The translations under genes were made by a program, and so were the position numbers. 61,966 nt of DNA from Clostridiales bacterium. Lineage in GTDB: Bacteria; Bacillota; Clostridia; Lachnospirales; Lachnospiraceae. The notes beneath the pieces are model-generated. The model was not told the origin of the DNA, ran no database searches, and saw nothing but the letters and a program-made list of their open reading frames with translations. Below, one piece after another: positions 1-9,600 of the stretch (position 1 is its first letter; the number at the start of each line of letters is the position of its first letter). The stretch is from NCBI GenBank assembly GCA_022770525.1, contig JALEHN010000040.1, forward strand, positions 1-61,966, written 5' to 3'.

Positions 1-8
1 AATGATTG

Positions 9-2153
9 CTAAAACCGACACGGTCCGTCTTCAACCGGTATATGCATACATGTGCTGCAGTCACCGCCGACATAGATTGAAACATTGGCTTTTCTCGTTT
101 TGGTGCTGTTAAATCCGTTTTTCGTATTGCTGTTTGGAAAAATCAGATTTTTGGCACTGGATGTTATCGTTATACGCATAGACTCACCGGCTTTAAATGT
201 ATTTGATATTTTTGTTGTCCGGATCACGGCTTTGTATATATTGCCCGGCTCCAGATACTCAGGTGTTTCAAAACTGTTTCGGTATTTAACATCAAGGACA
301 CCATCTGCCAGTTTTACAGAACAGCCTTTAGCATCAACCTTAGTTAATCGGAGAACCAGGTCTGTATCGGGACAGTCACATGAAAAATATATTTCACCTG
401 TAATGTCACCGGTCACAGTCATATCTTTAGAAAGAACCGGTGACGTAAAGGTCAGAATATCCGCCCGTTTCTCTTCTTCTGTATAGTTTTCCGGCACAGA
501 AATCTCATTTTCAGACATGTCAATGATATGTATGGACGGATGCTTCGGGTCATAGATATAAGCTTCGGAATTTTCTGTTTCGGGCTTTTTCGTTTCTATT
601 GTTCCGAAGCCGCAGGAAGAACCATTGCCCGCCGCATATTTGCCTTCCGGAATATTTAAATAAAAGCATTGATTTTGTGCGTTTGAAACCGGCCAGGTCT
701 TTGATGTTTTCCATCGGTTTTCGCCTATAGTATAATATTCCACAGGTGCTGTTTTTTCGATGCCGTTATTACTGTTTTTCAGGAAATGATCAAGCCACTT
801 TAAGCATATGATATCCAGATCAAAACGAAGGGCATTTTCCCCCAAAAATGTATCGTGAATATCATAATTGGCATTGCCGCTGTGCTTCCACGGTCCGAGA
901 ATAACTTTTACCGTTTCTTCAGGCCATCCGGCTGTAAGATCAAGGGCTTCTGTCGTACCCATGCCGTTATCATCAAACCATCCGGACATAATAAGGGCCG
1001 GTACAGGAGTTCCCTGGTATCTGTTTTTCCAGTCGGACATTTTCCAGAATTTGTCCATATCCGGATGAGAAAACCACCGGTCAAGAAATGGTACCCGGTG
1101 TCCCAGTGCCAAAGGCGCGATTTCACAAAGCGGACGTATATCAAGAATGTCATCCCAGTCATCTCTTTCCATTAAATCGCCGCGAAACCGATTTTCGGTC
1201 ATGGCAAAGGCCCATGCCATCATTCCGGATTCAAAACATCCGCCTCTGCGTGGCGTGTCAATAAATGCACTGCCGGCACAGACACTTGAAAGCATTGCTT
1301 TTAAGTGAGGATTTCCGCTTGCCGCTGCTGCCCACTGTACATATCCGAGATAAGAACCACCGGTCATACCAATGCATCCGTCGCTCCATGACTGAGCCGC
1401 AATCCAGTTTAAAGTATCATCACCGTCTTCAACTTCATAATAATTCGGAAGCCATTCTCCGGTACTGTCCTCGCGGCCTCTGACATCCTGAATGACAACG
1501 GCATAGCCTCTTTGTATATACCTGTAATAGCTTTCTTTACCGTCACCCTTACCGTATGGTGTCCGGATAAGAACGGTCGGATGTCTGTCCTTTTGGTCAT
1601 CAGGGAGATAAACATCAGTTGCCAGTTCTTCCCCGTCTCTTGTATGCATCATAAAAGTTCCCGCAAAATGAACCGGATAAACAGGTCCCGGTGAAAACTC
1701 GTCTTCAAAGCAGTTTTGACCGGAATAAAGTTTTTGCCATTCTTTCAAAAACGTTTGATCTTCAAATCCTTTTCTGACAAGTACAGCGCCATAATCTCTG
1801 CCGCTCATCGCTATGGCATATAACATGTCCTTCTCAAAAATCAGGTCCTTTGGAAATTTAATATCACGCTGGAAATAAGAGCCGTCTGCCCTCTTTGTAT
1901 ATCTTTCAGAAATTTCCGTAAGGTATATTTCCTGATCCGGATTTTTAGTAACAGCTTCATAAACAGGTATATGGTGAAATATATCAAAAAGACTTCGGGA
2001 ACACAGCTTTTTATAGAAACTGTCATCGGTAAATACTTTATATTCCGTGAATTTTCCTGTGCTTATATCCAGCGCACTTTCGTAAATCACATCTTTTTCA
2101 ATTTTAAACTTGCCGTATAAAATCCCGGACATATAAAAATTCCATTGCATCAT
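9..2153 (-). CDS. CocE/NonD-family alpha/beta hydrolase
   Basis: This 714-residue protein belongs to the X-Pro dipeptidyl-peptidase (S15)/CocE acyl-hydrolase family. The hydrolase fold begins near residue 165 and contains the nucleophile elbow GGSYLGY, a later Asp in GWFDDN and the His in GPWKHS, which together form a catalytic triad. A jelly-roll C-terminal domain follows, as is usual for the family. The first ~160 residues are an extra region with no motif I recognise. No signal peptide is visible, so it is probably cytoplasmic. The ATG is preceded by GGGAGG at good spacing, 12 bp after the metallophosphoesterase gene, so it is the last visible gene of a minus-strand operon. The substrate (ester or peptide) cannot be told from sequence. 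Confidence 0.85.
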   Translation of the reverse strand: MMQWNFYMSGILYGKFKIEKDVIYESALDISTGKFTEYKVFTDDSFYKKLCSRSLFDIFHHIPVYEAVTKNPDQEIYLTEISERYTKRADGSYFQRDIKFPKDLIFEKDMLYAIAMSGRDYGAVLVRKGFEDQTFLKEWQKLYSGQNCFEDEFSPGPVYPVHFAGTFMMHTRDGEELATDVYLPDDQKDRHPTVLIRTPYGKGDGKESYYRYIQRGYAVVIQDVRGREDSTGEWLPNYYEVEDGDDTLNWIAAQSWSDGCIGMTGGSYLGYVQWAAAASGNPHLKAMLSSVCAGSAFIDTPRRGGCFESGMMAWAFAMTENRFRGDLMERDDWDDILDIRPLCEIAPLALGHRVPFLDRWFSHPDMDKFWKMSDWKNRYQGTPVPALIMSGWFDDNGMGTTEALDLTAGWPEETVKVILGPWKHSGNANYDIHDTFLGENALRFDLDIICLKWLDHFLKNSNNGIEKTAPVEYYTIGENRWKTSKTWPVSNAQNQCFYLNIPEGKYAAGNGSSCGFGTIETKKPETENSEAYIYDPKHPSIHIIDMSENEISVPENYTEEEKRADILTFTSPVLSKDMTVTGDITGEIYFSCDCPDTDLVLRLTKVDAKGCSVKLADGVLDVKYRNSFETPEYLEPGNIYKAVIRTTKISNTFKAGESMRITITSSAKNLIFPNSNTKNGFNSTKTRKANVSIYVGGDCSTCMHIPVEDGPCRF

Positions 2154-2165
2154 AATAACGCCTCC

Positions 2166-3875
2166 CTATATTTTCCGGTTAACATCTTTTAAATAAACCG
2201 GTTTATTTTCAAATGAACCATCAGCCTTTATGGTAATCAGTGTAGCGCCTCTCTGATTTTCACTGCGGTTAATGCCGGGCATCACAAGATAATCTATAGA
2301 TAACCCGTAGGTAAGTCTGATTCCCTGATATGTCATTGAAATATTGTTGTAATGATCATGCCCGACAAAAATGCCTTTGGTGCTTTTTAGTTTTTTCACA
2401 GCTTCAAATAAACGACAAGGCAGCTTTGAATAACAGATTTCTTCATTTTTCTCTCCGATTTTACCGTAATGCCGTGTCACCTCCGAGCTGCCTTTTTTAT
2501 ACTTTTCATAAGCATCAGCATAAGCTTTAAGCGGCATATGCATAAAAAGGAGTGACGGAACAATACAGCCTTCATTCCTGCATTCCTTTTCGGTCATCAT
2601 TTCATACCAGCGCACCTGGTCTTCATGAACACAGTCGTATTCTTTCATATGTGTCCCGATATAGGCATTTGAATCAAGCAGAAACAGAAGCTGACGTATG
2701 CGCTGATCCTGATTGATGATTTTTATCATCTGATTGGAACGTCCGCTGATATTCGGCTGTTTTCTCGGATAAAGCAGATTAAATGTATGGTCGTAGGACA
2801 GTCTGTGAAACAATGTCTGTATTTCTTCAGAAGAATGTGACGAAACAAATTCTGTATCGTGATTGCCATAGGTAAAAGCCCACGGTATACCGATATTACG
2901 CATTAATGTGGCGAACTGGGCCATCGGTGTATAATTGTTGATTGAAAAGGATTTAACGCCAAGAGAAAAAACAAGATCCCCGGTGACAATGATAAAATCG
3001 GGCGACTGCGACCTGATTAAATCGTAAACAGCTTCAACTGCACGCTGGTCTGCATAGGCACAAAAACGGCTTCCACCCAGATGAATGTCTGTCAGCTGCA
3101 GTATTCTGAAATCCTCATCATCTTTTAATTGAATGCAGTAATTATCATCTTCATCAATAAAAATATCATAGGTCTTATGTTCAACCGCAGGCACCATTGC
3201 TGTGTATGGCAGCAGGCTCCAGTCATCGTGACCGAGAGACCAGAGACAAAAATTGATAAAAAGGTATAATAATGCCACATAAAGCCAGAAATTCCATCGT
3301 TGACCGGTCATCATAAAAATTTTCTGTATTCTAAATACAATAATCCAGTAAACAAAGGTGGCGGCTGCAAATTTTACAGCTCTTTGTTTGATATGCATCA
3401 GTTTTTTTTCTGTTTTAATCTGTACCTCAAGTAAAAAAAATACACTGATCAATACCGGATATAAAAGAAGGACACTGATCCACAGGCCTGAATGACCGAT
3501 ACGCTCCCATGTATTTTCTGATGCAAGAACATGCATATTTCTTCCTGTGGACCACAGAATAATCAGCGTAGCCACAATCCACAGCCCTCCGAATACAACA
3601 ATTTTTGACTGGTATTTGCGGCAGGCTGTCCAGAAAAAATCCTGGGCTTCTTCACTTAGCGTATCAATTTTCGGAAAATCTTTGACTTTTTGAAATTCGC
3701 ACACGGTCATAACAAGCGGAATAAAACCGATAAGCATCGCAATAACAGACAAAAGACCGAAGCGTCTCCCTTTAAGCATTAAAATGGCAATACTTTCTAT
3801 AATTGCAAAGGAAGCAGCAAAAAAAGCAGTTCCCTGTAAAGTTTCAATATAGAATCTGATCTTTTCTCTTGTCAT
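2166..3875 (-). CDS. Membrane-anchored calcineurin-like metallophosphoesterase
   Basis: The N-terminal ~220 residues hold several hydrophobic helices. From about residue 255 there is a calcineurin-like phosphoesterase domain with the metal-ligand series LTDIHLGG, VTGDLV, GNHD and GHDH, so the active site has the full dinuclear set. The membrane part suggests a phosphodiesterase or phosphatase acting at the membrane; the substrate is unknown. I chose the ATG at 3875 because GGGAGG lies 6 nt before it; the ATG 18 nt upstream would put the ribosome site inside the coding region. It sits between trmO and the CocE hydrolase with short gaps, suggesting co-transcription. Confidence 0.85.
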   Translation of the reverse strand: MTREKIRFYIETLQGTAFFAASFAIIESIAILMLKGRRFGLLSVIAMLIGFIPLVMTVCEFQKVKDFPKIDTLSEEAQDFFWTACRKYQSKIVVFGGLWIVATLIILWSTGRNMHVLASENTWERIGHSGLWISVLLLYPVLISVFFLLEVQIKTEKKLMHIKQRAVKFAAATFVYWIIVFRIQKIFMMTGQRWNFWLYVALLYLFINFCLWSLGHDDWSLLPYTAMVPAVEHKTYDIFIDEDDNYCIQLKDDEDFRILQLTDIHLGGSRFCAYADQRAVEAVYDLIRSQSPDFIIVTGDLVFSLGVKSFSINNYTPMAQFATLMRNIGIPWAFTYGNHDTEFVSSHSSEEIQTLFHRLSYDHTFNLLYPRKQPNISGRSNQMIKIINQDQRIRQLLFLLDSNAYIGTHMKEYDCVHEDQVRWYEMMTEKECRNEGCIVPSLLFMHMPLKAYADAYEKYKKGSSEVTRHYGKIGEKNEEICYSKLPCRLFEAVKKLKSTKGIFVGHDHYNNISMTYQGIRLTYGLSIDYLVMPGINRSENQRGATLITIKADGSFENKPVYLKDVNRKI

Positions 3876-3911
3876 GAAATACCTCCCGTTCATAAGCTTA
3901 CGTAAGACCGG

Positions 3912-4613
3912 TTATTGGTTGTTTTGTTTCTGAATATCCTGCACTGTCAGTATTTGATTATTGACTTTAAATTGTACATTCATGCCGTCAAAAATGAATC
4001 CGTAAACTCTATCTGAATCATGATGATATGCAGGCCTTGGGTCACCGGCAAGCACCTCAAGCAGCGCCTCCTGTTTTTCCGGCATTATTCGATGAAGCAG
4101 ATGTTCTGGACATTGAACAGTGAGACGGTCATGAATGTGCGCATCGGCAAATCCCCCGACAGCATCGGTATGACTTTCTGTATACGGCAAATAAGGCTTG
4201 ATATCAAGAATCGGTGTGCCATCCATAAGATCAGCCCCTCTGACATGAAGTACAGGCCCGTATTTTGCATCTATTTCAAAGCTTTCCAGCTTAACACAGG
4301 ATAATCCTACAGGATTTGGGCGAAATGGCGATCTTGTGGCAAAAACGCCTTTTCGCCTGTTGCCGCCAAGTTTTGGCGGTCGGACGGTGGGTGACCACTG
4401 ATCACGCATCGTTTCTGAAAAAAGCCAGATAAGCCAGACATGTGAAAAATCTTCAATACCTTTAAATGCATCGGGATTTCTGTACTCCGGTTCAAAGATA
4501 ATAGTAGCTTTCAGCGTATTTACGAGGCCGCTTTGTCTCGGAATGCCGAATTTTTCCGCAAAGTCTGTTTGGATATGTCCGATGATATTAAAAGTAACCT
4601 GCGGTTTGGTCAT
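3912..4613 (-). CDS. trmO: TrmO family tRNA (t6A37) N6-methyltransferase
   Basis: The protein has the YaeB/TsaA (UPF0066) beta-barrel fold. In the family this SAM-dependent enzyme methylates N6-threonylcarbamoyl-adenosine at position 37 of certain tRNAs. Supporting segments are IGHIQTDF at the N-terminus, the conserved FATRSPFRPNPVGLS block, and DGTPILDIKPYLPY. At 233 residues it is normal for a TrmO with its C-terminal domain. The start overlaps the end of the upstream FliB-like gene by 26 bp, with GGAGG 9 nt before the ATG, so the two are probably translationally linked. Function is inferred from family; the protein has not been tested. Confidence 0.88.
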   Translation of the reverse strand: MTKPQVTFNIIGHIQTDFAEKFGIPRQSGLVNTLKATIIFEPEYRNPDAFKGIEDFSHVWLIWLFSETMRDQWSPTVRPPKLGGNRRKGVFATRSPFRPNPVGLSCVKLESFEIDAKYGPVLHVRGADLMDGTPILDIKPYLPYTESHTDAVGGFADAHIHDRLTVQCPEHLLHRIMPEKQEALLEVLAGDPRPAYHHDSDRVYGFIFDGMNVQFKVNNQILTVQDIQKQNNQ

Positions 4614-5721
4614 GTGAAAACGCCTCCAGTAGATTTAGATTTTCATCTGAATGCTCCAGTTCGCGCATATAACGCCAGATGATTTCAGCAATATCATTGA
4701 TATCAAGGCAGCAGTCATTTAAAAGCCAGCGCGCCATCATAAACTGTGAAATCCACTGTACAGAAAATACTGCAATGAACATTTTTGCGTAAACATCATC
4801 ATCATAAACAGCACCGCAGAAATAAGTATAAATAAAATAGACCGCCAGATGCTCTTTAACGATATCCAAATGATTTTCTCCGGAACAGATATTGTCGCAG
4901 TATTCTTTAAAATCCCGGCATATCTGGTGATAATTGTCGGGACCTTTTTCAAACAAAAGATGCCATACAGCATTACATAAATCGCTCCATTCCCCTCTTT
5001 GAAGCTCCATTTCATCAAATATTAAAAACTGTTTCGACATTTTTTCAAACAAATCGTCGTTCATATCTGTGCTTGAATTGATATCAGGATATTTCAAATT
5101 AAAACATTCTATCTTTTCGATAAATTCTTCACCGCTATCAATACAATTCTGAATATTTTTTCCTAAAACCAGTGCAAGATTCAGACGCTTTTCAATGGAA
5201 ATTTCGCGGTTTTGCAGCATATTATAAAGAAACGCTCTTGCTTTCACAAGCTGTTTAAAAAGAGGCGCATCGAATGCCTCAAAATCATCTTCTGACGTAT
5301 CATCCTCCGTCATTTCAAAAGTTAAAGGCGCCTGATCATTAAGAAGCATCAATACTGCCTGCGGGCAAGAAAGTGACAAAGAATATTCTCGGACATTTTC
5401 ATACTCTTCTACATGTCTCGGATACGTCCGGCATGTTTCACACATCGCATCCTCGCCAAGTACATTAAAGATTTCGCAAAGACGATGATCATCAAGTAAT
5501 GCGCAATGATGGTCAAACTGACGAAAAGAACCGTCGGACCAGTCAACGGCATTTAAAACCCTCGTTCCGAAATCACCTGTTAAGTTCATATATTTTTCAA
5601 GACTTTCGTCGTCTATATCAATCCGCCAGCCATAACAGCACGTGTCAGGACAGCTGCCCGCACTGCATTTAAATTGATCGTACCCTCTGTGTTTTATGAT
5701 TTTCAATGTCAATACCTTCAC
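4588..5721 (-). CDS. FliB-like lysine-N-methylase family protein
   Basis: The N-terminus carries the family pattern KCSAGSCPDTCCYGW, followed by further Cys residues (LCEIFN, CETCRTYPRH, LSCPQ) typical of the FliB/YkgJ-like Cys-rich group, which may hold a metal or Fe-S cluster. FliB methylates flagellin lysines in Salmonella, but no flagellin gene is in this window and many Clostridia carry FliB homologues outside flagellar loci, so the target is uncertain. I place the start at the GTG of the GTGA overlap with the DUF975 gene stop, because family members begin with MKVLTP-like residues. A TTG seven codons earlier lacks a ribosome site. Confidence 0.75.
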   Translation of the reverse strand: MKVLTLKIIKHRGYDQFKCSAGSCPDTCCYGWRIDIDDESLEKYMNLTGDFGTRVLNAVDWSDGSFRQFDHHCALLDDHRLCEIFNVLGEDAMCETCRTYPRHVEEYENVREYSLSLSCPQAVLMLLNDQAPLTFEMTEDDTSEDDFEAFDAPLFKQLVKARAFLYNMLQNREISIEKRLNLALVLGKNIQNCIDSGEEFIEKIECFNLKYPDINSSTDMNDDLFEKMSKQFLIFDEMELQRGEWSDLCNAVWHLLFEKGPDNYHQICRDFKEYCDNICSGENHLDIVKEHLAVYFIYTYFCGAVYDDDVYAKMFIAVFSVQWISQFMMARWLLNDCCLDINDIAEIIWRYMRELEHSDENLNLLEAFSHDQTAGYF

Positions 5722-6476
5722 TTTCCCTGATTCTGACGCCAAAGGTACTGGTTTTTAAGTTCAAGGAAAAGTTCCGTATTTGTTGCATAGACATAAGGAT
5801 TGACGTAAAAAATTCCGAGAATTCCGCATGTGCATGCGCTGAGAATTTCCCATCCAAAAAATGACAGATCCAGTACAAATGCTTCCCATTTATTGCCGTA
5901 CATCATTTCCTTGCTGATCCTAAATGCGTCCTGTCTTGGCATATTCGGATCATCGGCAAGAAGATAAGGAACCATCCTGTACTCATAGGCTTTTATGATA
6001 CCCGGAACAATAAATAAAAGTGACCATAAAAAAATATATAGCTGCCTGAGGAAAAGTGTAAGAACGACTTTGCCGTAAACCCCTTTTTTGAAAGCAAAGC
6101 CCAGTCTGTCCGGTGATGACGGATAACTGGTATTTTCCATAAAAAACCTGCATCCGCCGACTTCAAGCGGCATACATATCAATATATTGACCAGTGTCGA
6201 AATCACAGCAATCATAAGTACTGTCATGAAAATCATGATATAGACAACCAGCGGTACACCGGACGTATGGGACCCGTGTCCCCAATAATATCCAAACAGA
6301 TGACCGTTATCATTCATTATAAAATTAATATCAAACCGCTGGCGAATGGTGCCGGAACTTACAGCTGAACTTCCGCCAAGAGCAATCATCATCACAAATG
6401 CCACAAGGACACATTTCCAGTAGTTTCTCTGAAATGCGATCTTTCCGCGTTCTTTTAATTGAATTCGATTCCACAT
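5718..6476 (-). CDS. DUF975 family membrane protein
   Basis: A 252-residue integral membrane protein of the DUF975 family, common and uncharacterised in Firmicutes. I see about five or six hydrophobic segments, starting with WKCVLVAFVMMIALG, and the family-typical middle region LFIVPGIIKAYEYRMVPYLLADDP. AAGGAG precedes the ATG. The stop overlaps the GTG of the FliB-like gene by 4 bp (GTGA), indicating translational coupling. It is the first gene of the tight run that continues to the left end of the window. No function can be assigned. Confidence 0.8.
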   Translation of the reverse strand: MWNRIQLKERGKIAFQRNYWKCVLVAFVMMIALGGSSAVSSGTIRQRFDINFIMNDNGHLFGYYWGHGSHTSGVPLVVYIMIFMTVLMIAVISTLVNILICMPLEVGGCRFFMENTSYPSSPDRLGFAFKKGVYGKVVLTLFLRQLYIFLWSLLFIVPGIIKAYEYRMVPYLLADDPNMPRQDAFRISKEMMYGNKWEAFVLDLSFFGWEILSACTCGILGIFYVNPYVYATNTELFLELKNQYLWRQNQGK

Positions 6477-6549
6477 AAAGTAACCACTCCTTTATTATTA
6501 AATACATTGAGTGAGCTTCATCCTGTTTCATAAGCCATTGGGATTTCTA

Positions 6550-7668
6550 TCACTCTGTTTCAAATGTTTTTGCAGTTTCTTCAAGATATTCCCGAATCGG
6601 AAGATGCTGCGGACAGACATGTTCGCATTTACCGCACTTTATACAGTCTGATGCCAGTCCGGCACCGCTTGTATGTATTTCATAGTAAAAATTGCTGTTC
6701 CAGTCTTTATACTGTTTTTTTGCGTTGTAACATGCGAAAAGATCCGGAATCGGAATCTGCTTCGGACATCCTGCGGTACAATAACGACATGCTGTGCAAG
6801 GGATGGTATCCTGATGTTTTAAAATATTTCTCACCTTAACAACGGCCTGATGTTCTTTTTCTGTAAAAGGTTTAAATTCTTTCATATAACTTAAGTTATC
6901 TTCCATCATCGCCATGCTTCCCATACCGGAAAGCACCATAAATACCTGCGGATACGACGCACAGTAACGGATAGCATAGCTGGCATAACTGCCGCCGCCA
7001 AGTTTGTCAAAAATTTCTTTGGCTTCATCGGGAAGATTAATCAGTCCGCCGCCTTTCACCGGTTCCATAATAATTACCGGTTTATTGTATTTTTCACAAA
7101 CCTGATAACACTTAAAGCTTTCAATCCCCGGATCATCATAATCTGCATAATTAAACTGGATCTGAACAACTTCTATTTCAGGATGTTCACTTAAAATCAT
7201 GTCAAGAACTTCGGCTTTATCATGAAAGGACATGCCGATATGTTTAATTTTGCCTTCTTTTTTTAATTCTATGGCTGTTTCAAAGGCACGGCATGCCACA
7301 TATTTCGGATAATACTTTGCAGTCATGGCGTGCATTAAATAAAAGTCAAAATAATCAACACCGCAGGCTTTAAGCTGTGATTCAAAAAACGGCCGTATAT
7401 CCTGTTCGGTATTGAAATAATCATTGGTCAATTTATCTGTCAGAATATACTTTTCACGGGGATAACGTTTGACAAGACATTCTCTGATCGCAATTTCACT
7501 TTTACCGTCGATATAGCCATGTGCTGTATCGAAATAATTAAAACCATTTTCGATAAATGTGTCTGTCATTTTTGAAAACTCATCATAATCCACCGCATCA
7601 CCATTCATCGGAAGACGCATACAGCCAAAACCGAAATTCATTTTAACTTCATTGAAATATTTATTCAT
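6550..7668 (-). CDS. Aldo/keto reductase with C-terminal ferredoxin-like Fe-S domain
   Basis: Residues 1-270 form an aldo/keto reductase barrel: GFGCMRLP near the start, YFDTAHGYIDGKSE with the catalytic Asp and Tyr, KLTND with the Lys, and MHAMTA with the His. The last ~80 residues carry two CxxCxxCxxxCP clusters (CTACRYCTAGCP and CIKCGKCEHVCP), so the enzyme probably binds two [4Fe-4S] clusters. This architecture is widespread in strict anaerobes; it suggests a reductase linked to ferredoxin-level electrons, but the substrate is unknown. GAGGAA precedes the ATG. It has about 70 bp before the DUF975 gene and could be its own unit. Confidence 0.88.
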   Translation of the reverse strand: MNKYFNEVKMNFGFGCMRLPMNGDAVDYDEFSKMTDTFIENGFNYFDTAHGYIDGKSEIAIRECLVKRYPREKYILTDKLTNDYFNTEQDIRPFFESQLKACGVDYFDFYLMHAMTAKYYPKYVACRAFETAIELKKEGKIKHIGMSFHDKAEVLDMILSEHPEIEVVQIQFNYADYDDPGIESFKCYQVCEKYNKPVIIMEPVKGGGLINLPDEAKEIFDKLGGGSYASYAIRYCASYPQVFMVLSGMGSMAMMEDNLSYMKEFKPFTEKEHQAVVKVRNILKHQDTIPCTACRYCTAGCPKQIPIPDLFACYNAKKQYKDWNSNFYYEIHTSGAGLASDCIKCGKCEHVCPQHLPIREYLEETAKTFETE

Positions 7669-7761
7669 AAGCTCATTCCTCTCAATTAAATTAGTATCAT
7701 TCTATCATACCATGTTCAATTTCTCAACATCCAGTCAAAATGATTATACAATAAGAAAAAA

Positions 7762-7779
7762 GGGAGCAACAAAGCTCCC
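7762..7779 (-). terminator. Rho-independent terminator after ABC permease
   Basis: On the minus strand, GGGAGC and GCTCCC pair around a TTTGTT loop and are followed by a run of six T. It lies just after the stop of the ABC-2 permease gene and ends that operon. Confidence 0.8.
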
Positions 7780-7785
7780 CCTTTC

Positions 7786-8571
7786 TTATTGTATGTCTTT
7801 TTTTATATATTTAATATACCCTATGATAATACCGACGACACCATAAATCAGTCCTAAAGCAATCAGCAGGATATCAAGGCTTCCTTCGGATACAATTTGC
7901 GCGCCGTCAGCATATCCAAACGGTGTAATCTTATTTAAAAATGATGCACTGTCTGAAATATTTGCGATAATATTGCAAAAATATAAAATAATCGCAACCC
8001 CAAGGCCGATACCGATACTGCCCTTTCTTAAGAAAGCCGACAGGCCGAAGCATATACCTGCAAGTTCAAGCTGTAAAAACAAATATGCCCCGTGCATCAG
8101 TGTTATTTCTTTCATCGGTATTTCTTCACCTATGATGGCAATGGACGCAATACCAAGTGCCCACGCAATCATGTTCAGTAAAAGGATTTGGATCATGACG
8201 GCAATAAGCTTTTCAGTGATGATTGAAAAGCGGCTTTTAGGGTGTGTCAATAAAAACTCAGCCGTATGTTCCTTTTCTTCTTTTGACAGCGCAGACACTG
8301 CAAGCATTGCGGCAAAAAAAGCGCCGCCAAGTCCCATGATATTACCGCATTCGACTGCATAAAATCCTGACAGTGTACCGAAATTAACTTTATCCATACC
8401 AAAAGCCTCGGTAAAGCTTCCCATAGATGCAAACAGGTCACTGACGCTATCCATTTCACCTTTCATTTCAGGGAACAGGAAAATACATATGATTAACAAA
8501 AAGCTAATAGAACAGGTCCATACGATAAAAGAAATTCTGTTCATTTTTAATTCATGCCGGATCATTGTCAT
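7786..8571 (-). CDS. ABC-2 type transporter permease
   Basis: A 261-residue membrane protein with about six predicted helices: MNRISFIVWTCSISFLL near the N-terminus, and the family-like segments SKEEKEHTAEFLLTHP (cytosolic loop) and SIITEKLIAVMIQILL. It is the membrane half of an exporter whose ATPase is encoded just upstream; the genes overlap by 4 bp (ATGA). The family exports lipids, peptides, antibiotics or ions, and nothing here identifies the cargo. A strong terminator follows the gene. Confidence 0.85.
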   Translation of the reverse strand: MTMIRHELKMNRISFIVWTCSISFLLIICIFLFPEMKGEMDSVSDLFASMGSFTEAFGMDKVNFGTLSGFYAVECGNIMGLGGAFFAAMLAVSALSKEEKEHTAEFLLTHPKSRFSIITEKLIAVMIQILLLNMIAWALGIASIAIIGEEIPMKEITLMHGAYLFLQLELAGICFGLSAFLRKGSIGIGLGVAIILYFCNIIANISDSASFLNKITPFGYADGAQIVSEGSLDILLIALGLIYGVVGIIIGYIKYIKKDIQ

Positions 8572-9449
8572 TTCGCTTCACCGCCTTCCATGTAATAATG
8601 CATAAAGATTTCTTCAAGATCCGGTTCTGAAACGGATAAATCTTCAACCGGAAATTTTGAAAGCAGACCGATCAGCTGATTAATATCGCCGCCGTACAGA
8701 AAGCTGATATCATGATCTGCCGTTTTGATGTCTTTCACATGATCCAGTGAAGAGATATCAATATCGCCCCGGATATGTACACGTTTGGCGTTTGTCTGAG
8801 AAAGTGCTTCGACTTTATCGCATGCGATGATTTTCCCTTCTCTGATAATCGCGGCACGGCTGCAGTTGTGCTGTATTTCTGACAAAACATGCGATGATAA
8901 AAATATCGTTGCCCCATCTTTATGACGTTCCTTTAACACCGAGAAAAATTCACGCTGCATCAAAGGATCAAGTCCTCCTGTAGGCTCATCAAGAATGCAA
9001 AGCTTCGGGCGATGCTGCAGCGCGCAGACAATGGCTACTTTTTTTCTGTTTCCGAAAGAAAGTTCTTCAATCTTTTTTGATGGGTCAAGATTAAAACGTT
9101 CACACAGCCGGTCGGCTTCCTTTCTGCAGTTTTTATGCCTCAGTTCGGCTGAAAAACGAATCACATCTTTAACCCGCATCCCATGATAAAACAAGGCCTC
9201 AGAAGGCAGATATCCGGTTTCTGCAAGTATCTCGTTTTTATTTTTAACAATATCCATGCCAAAAATCTTTGCACTTCCTTCGGTACTGTGAATCAACCCA
9301 AGGAGTGTACGGATCGTTGTACTTTTGCCGGCACCATTTGGTCCTATAAAACCGAAAAACTCTCCTTCTAAAACAGTCATGTTCAAATCAATAATGCCTC
9401 TTGATTTACCATAATATTTAGTAAGTCCTCTGATTTCAATGGCATTCAT
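8568..9449 (-). CDS. ABC transporter ATP-binding protein
   Basis: A complete ABC ATPase: Walker A GPNGAGKST, a signature-like ELSFGNRKK in place of LSGGQ, Walker B LCILDEPTGGLDP and the switch His in SSHVLSE. The C-terminal ~70 residues resemble the regulatory tail of exporter ATPases of the NatA/CcmA type. I start it at the ATG with AAGGGTGG upstream; the TTG 18 nt earlier would put that ribosome site in the coding region. It is coupled to the downstream permease by a 4-bp overlap. Its upstream region holds palindromes that may bind a regulator not encoded nearby. Confidence 0.88.
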   Translation of the reverse strand: MNAIEIRGLTKYYGKSRGIIDLNMTVLEGEFFGFIGPNGAGKSTTIRTLLGLIHSTEGSAKIFGMDIVKNKNEILAETGYLPSEALFYHGMRVKDVIRFSAELRHKNCRKEADRLCERFNLDPSKKIEELSFGNRKKVAIVCALQHRPKLCILDEPTGGLDPLMQREFFSVLKERHKDGATIFLSSHVLSEIQHNCSRAAIIREGKIIACDKVEALSQTNAKRVHIRGDIDISSLDHVKDIKTADHDISFLYGGDINQLIGLLSKFPVEDLSVSEPDLEEIFMHYYMEGGEAK

Positions 9450-9558
9450 ATCAAAACCACCCTTCAAATTTTAATTCTTTAAATAAACTTTTCCCAAATA
9501 CAATCATCTCTTAATCATGAATCGCAGGCTGTATCATTGATCGTTCATATTATTCCTC

Positions 9559-9600
9559 CGTTAACCGCATCGGTTAATTATAATTATATCCCGTTGACCG
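9559..9600 (-). promoter_or_regulatory. Operator-like palindrome and repeats upstream of ABC exporter
   Basis: TTAACCG-CAT-CGGTTAA (9561-9577) is a perfect inverted repeat. The 10-mer CCGTTAACCG (9559-9568) recurs as CCGTTGACCG (9591-9600), 32 bp apart, about three helical turns. Between them on the minus strand lies a TATAAT-like box. Just downstream is a strong GGAGGAATAAT ribosome site and an ATG (9546-9548) that reads only four codons before a stop. This looks like the control region of a TetR-type regulator whose gene is missing, or a leader peptide. Confidence 0.45.
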
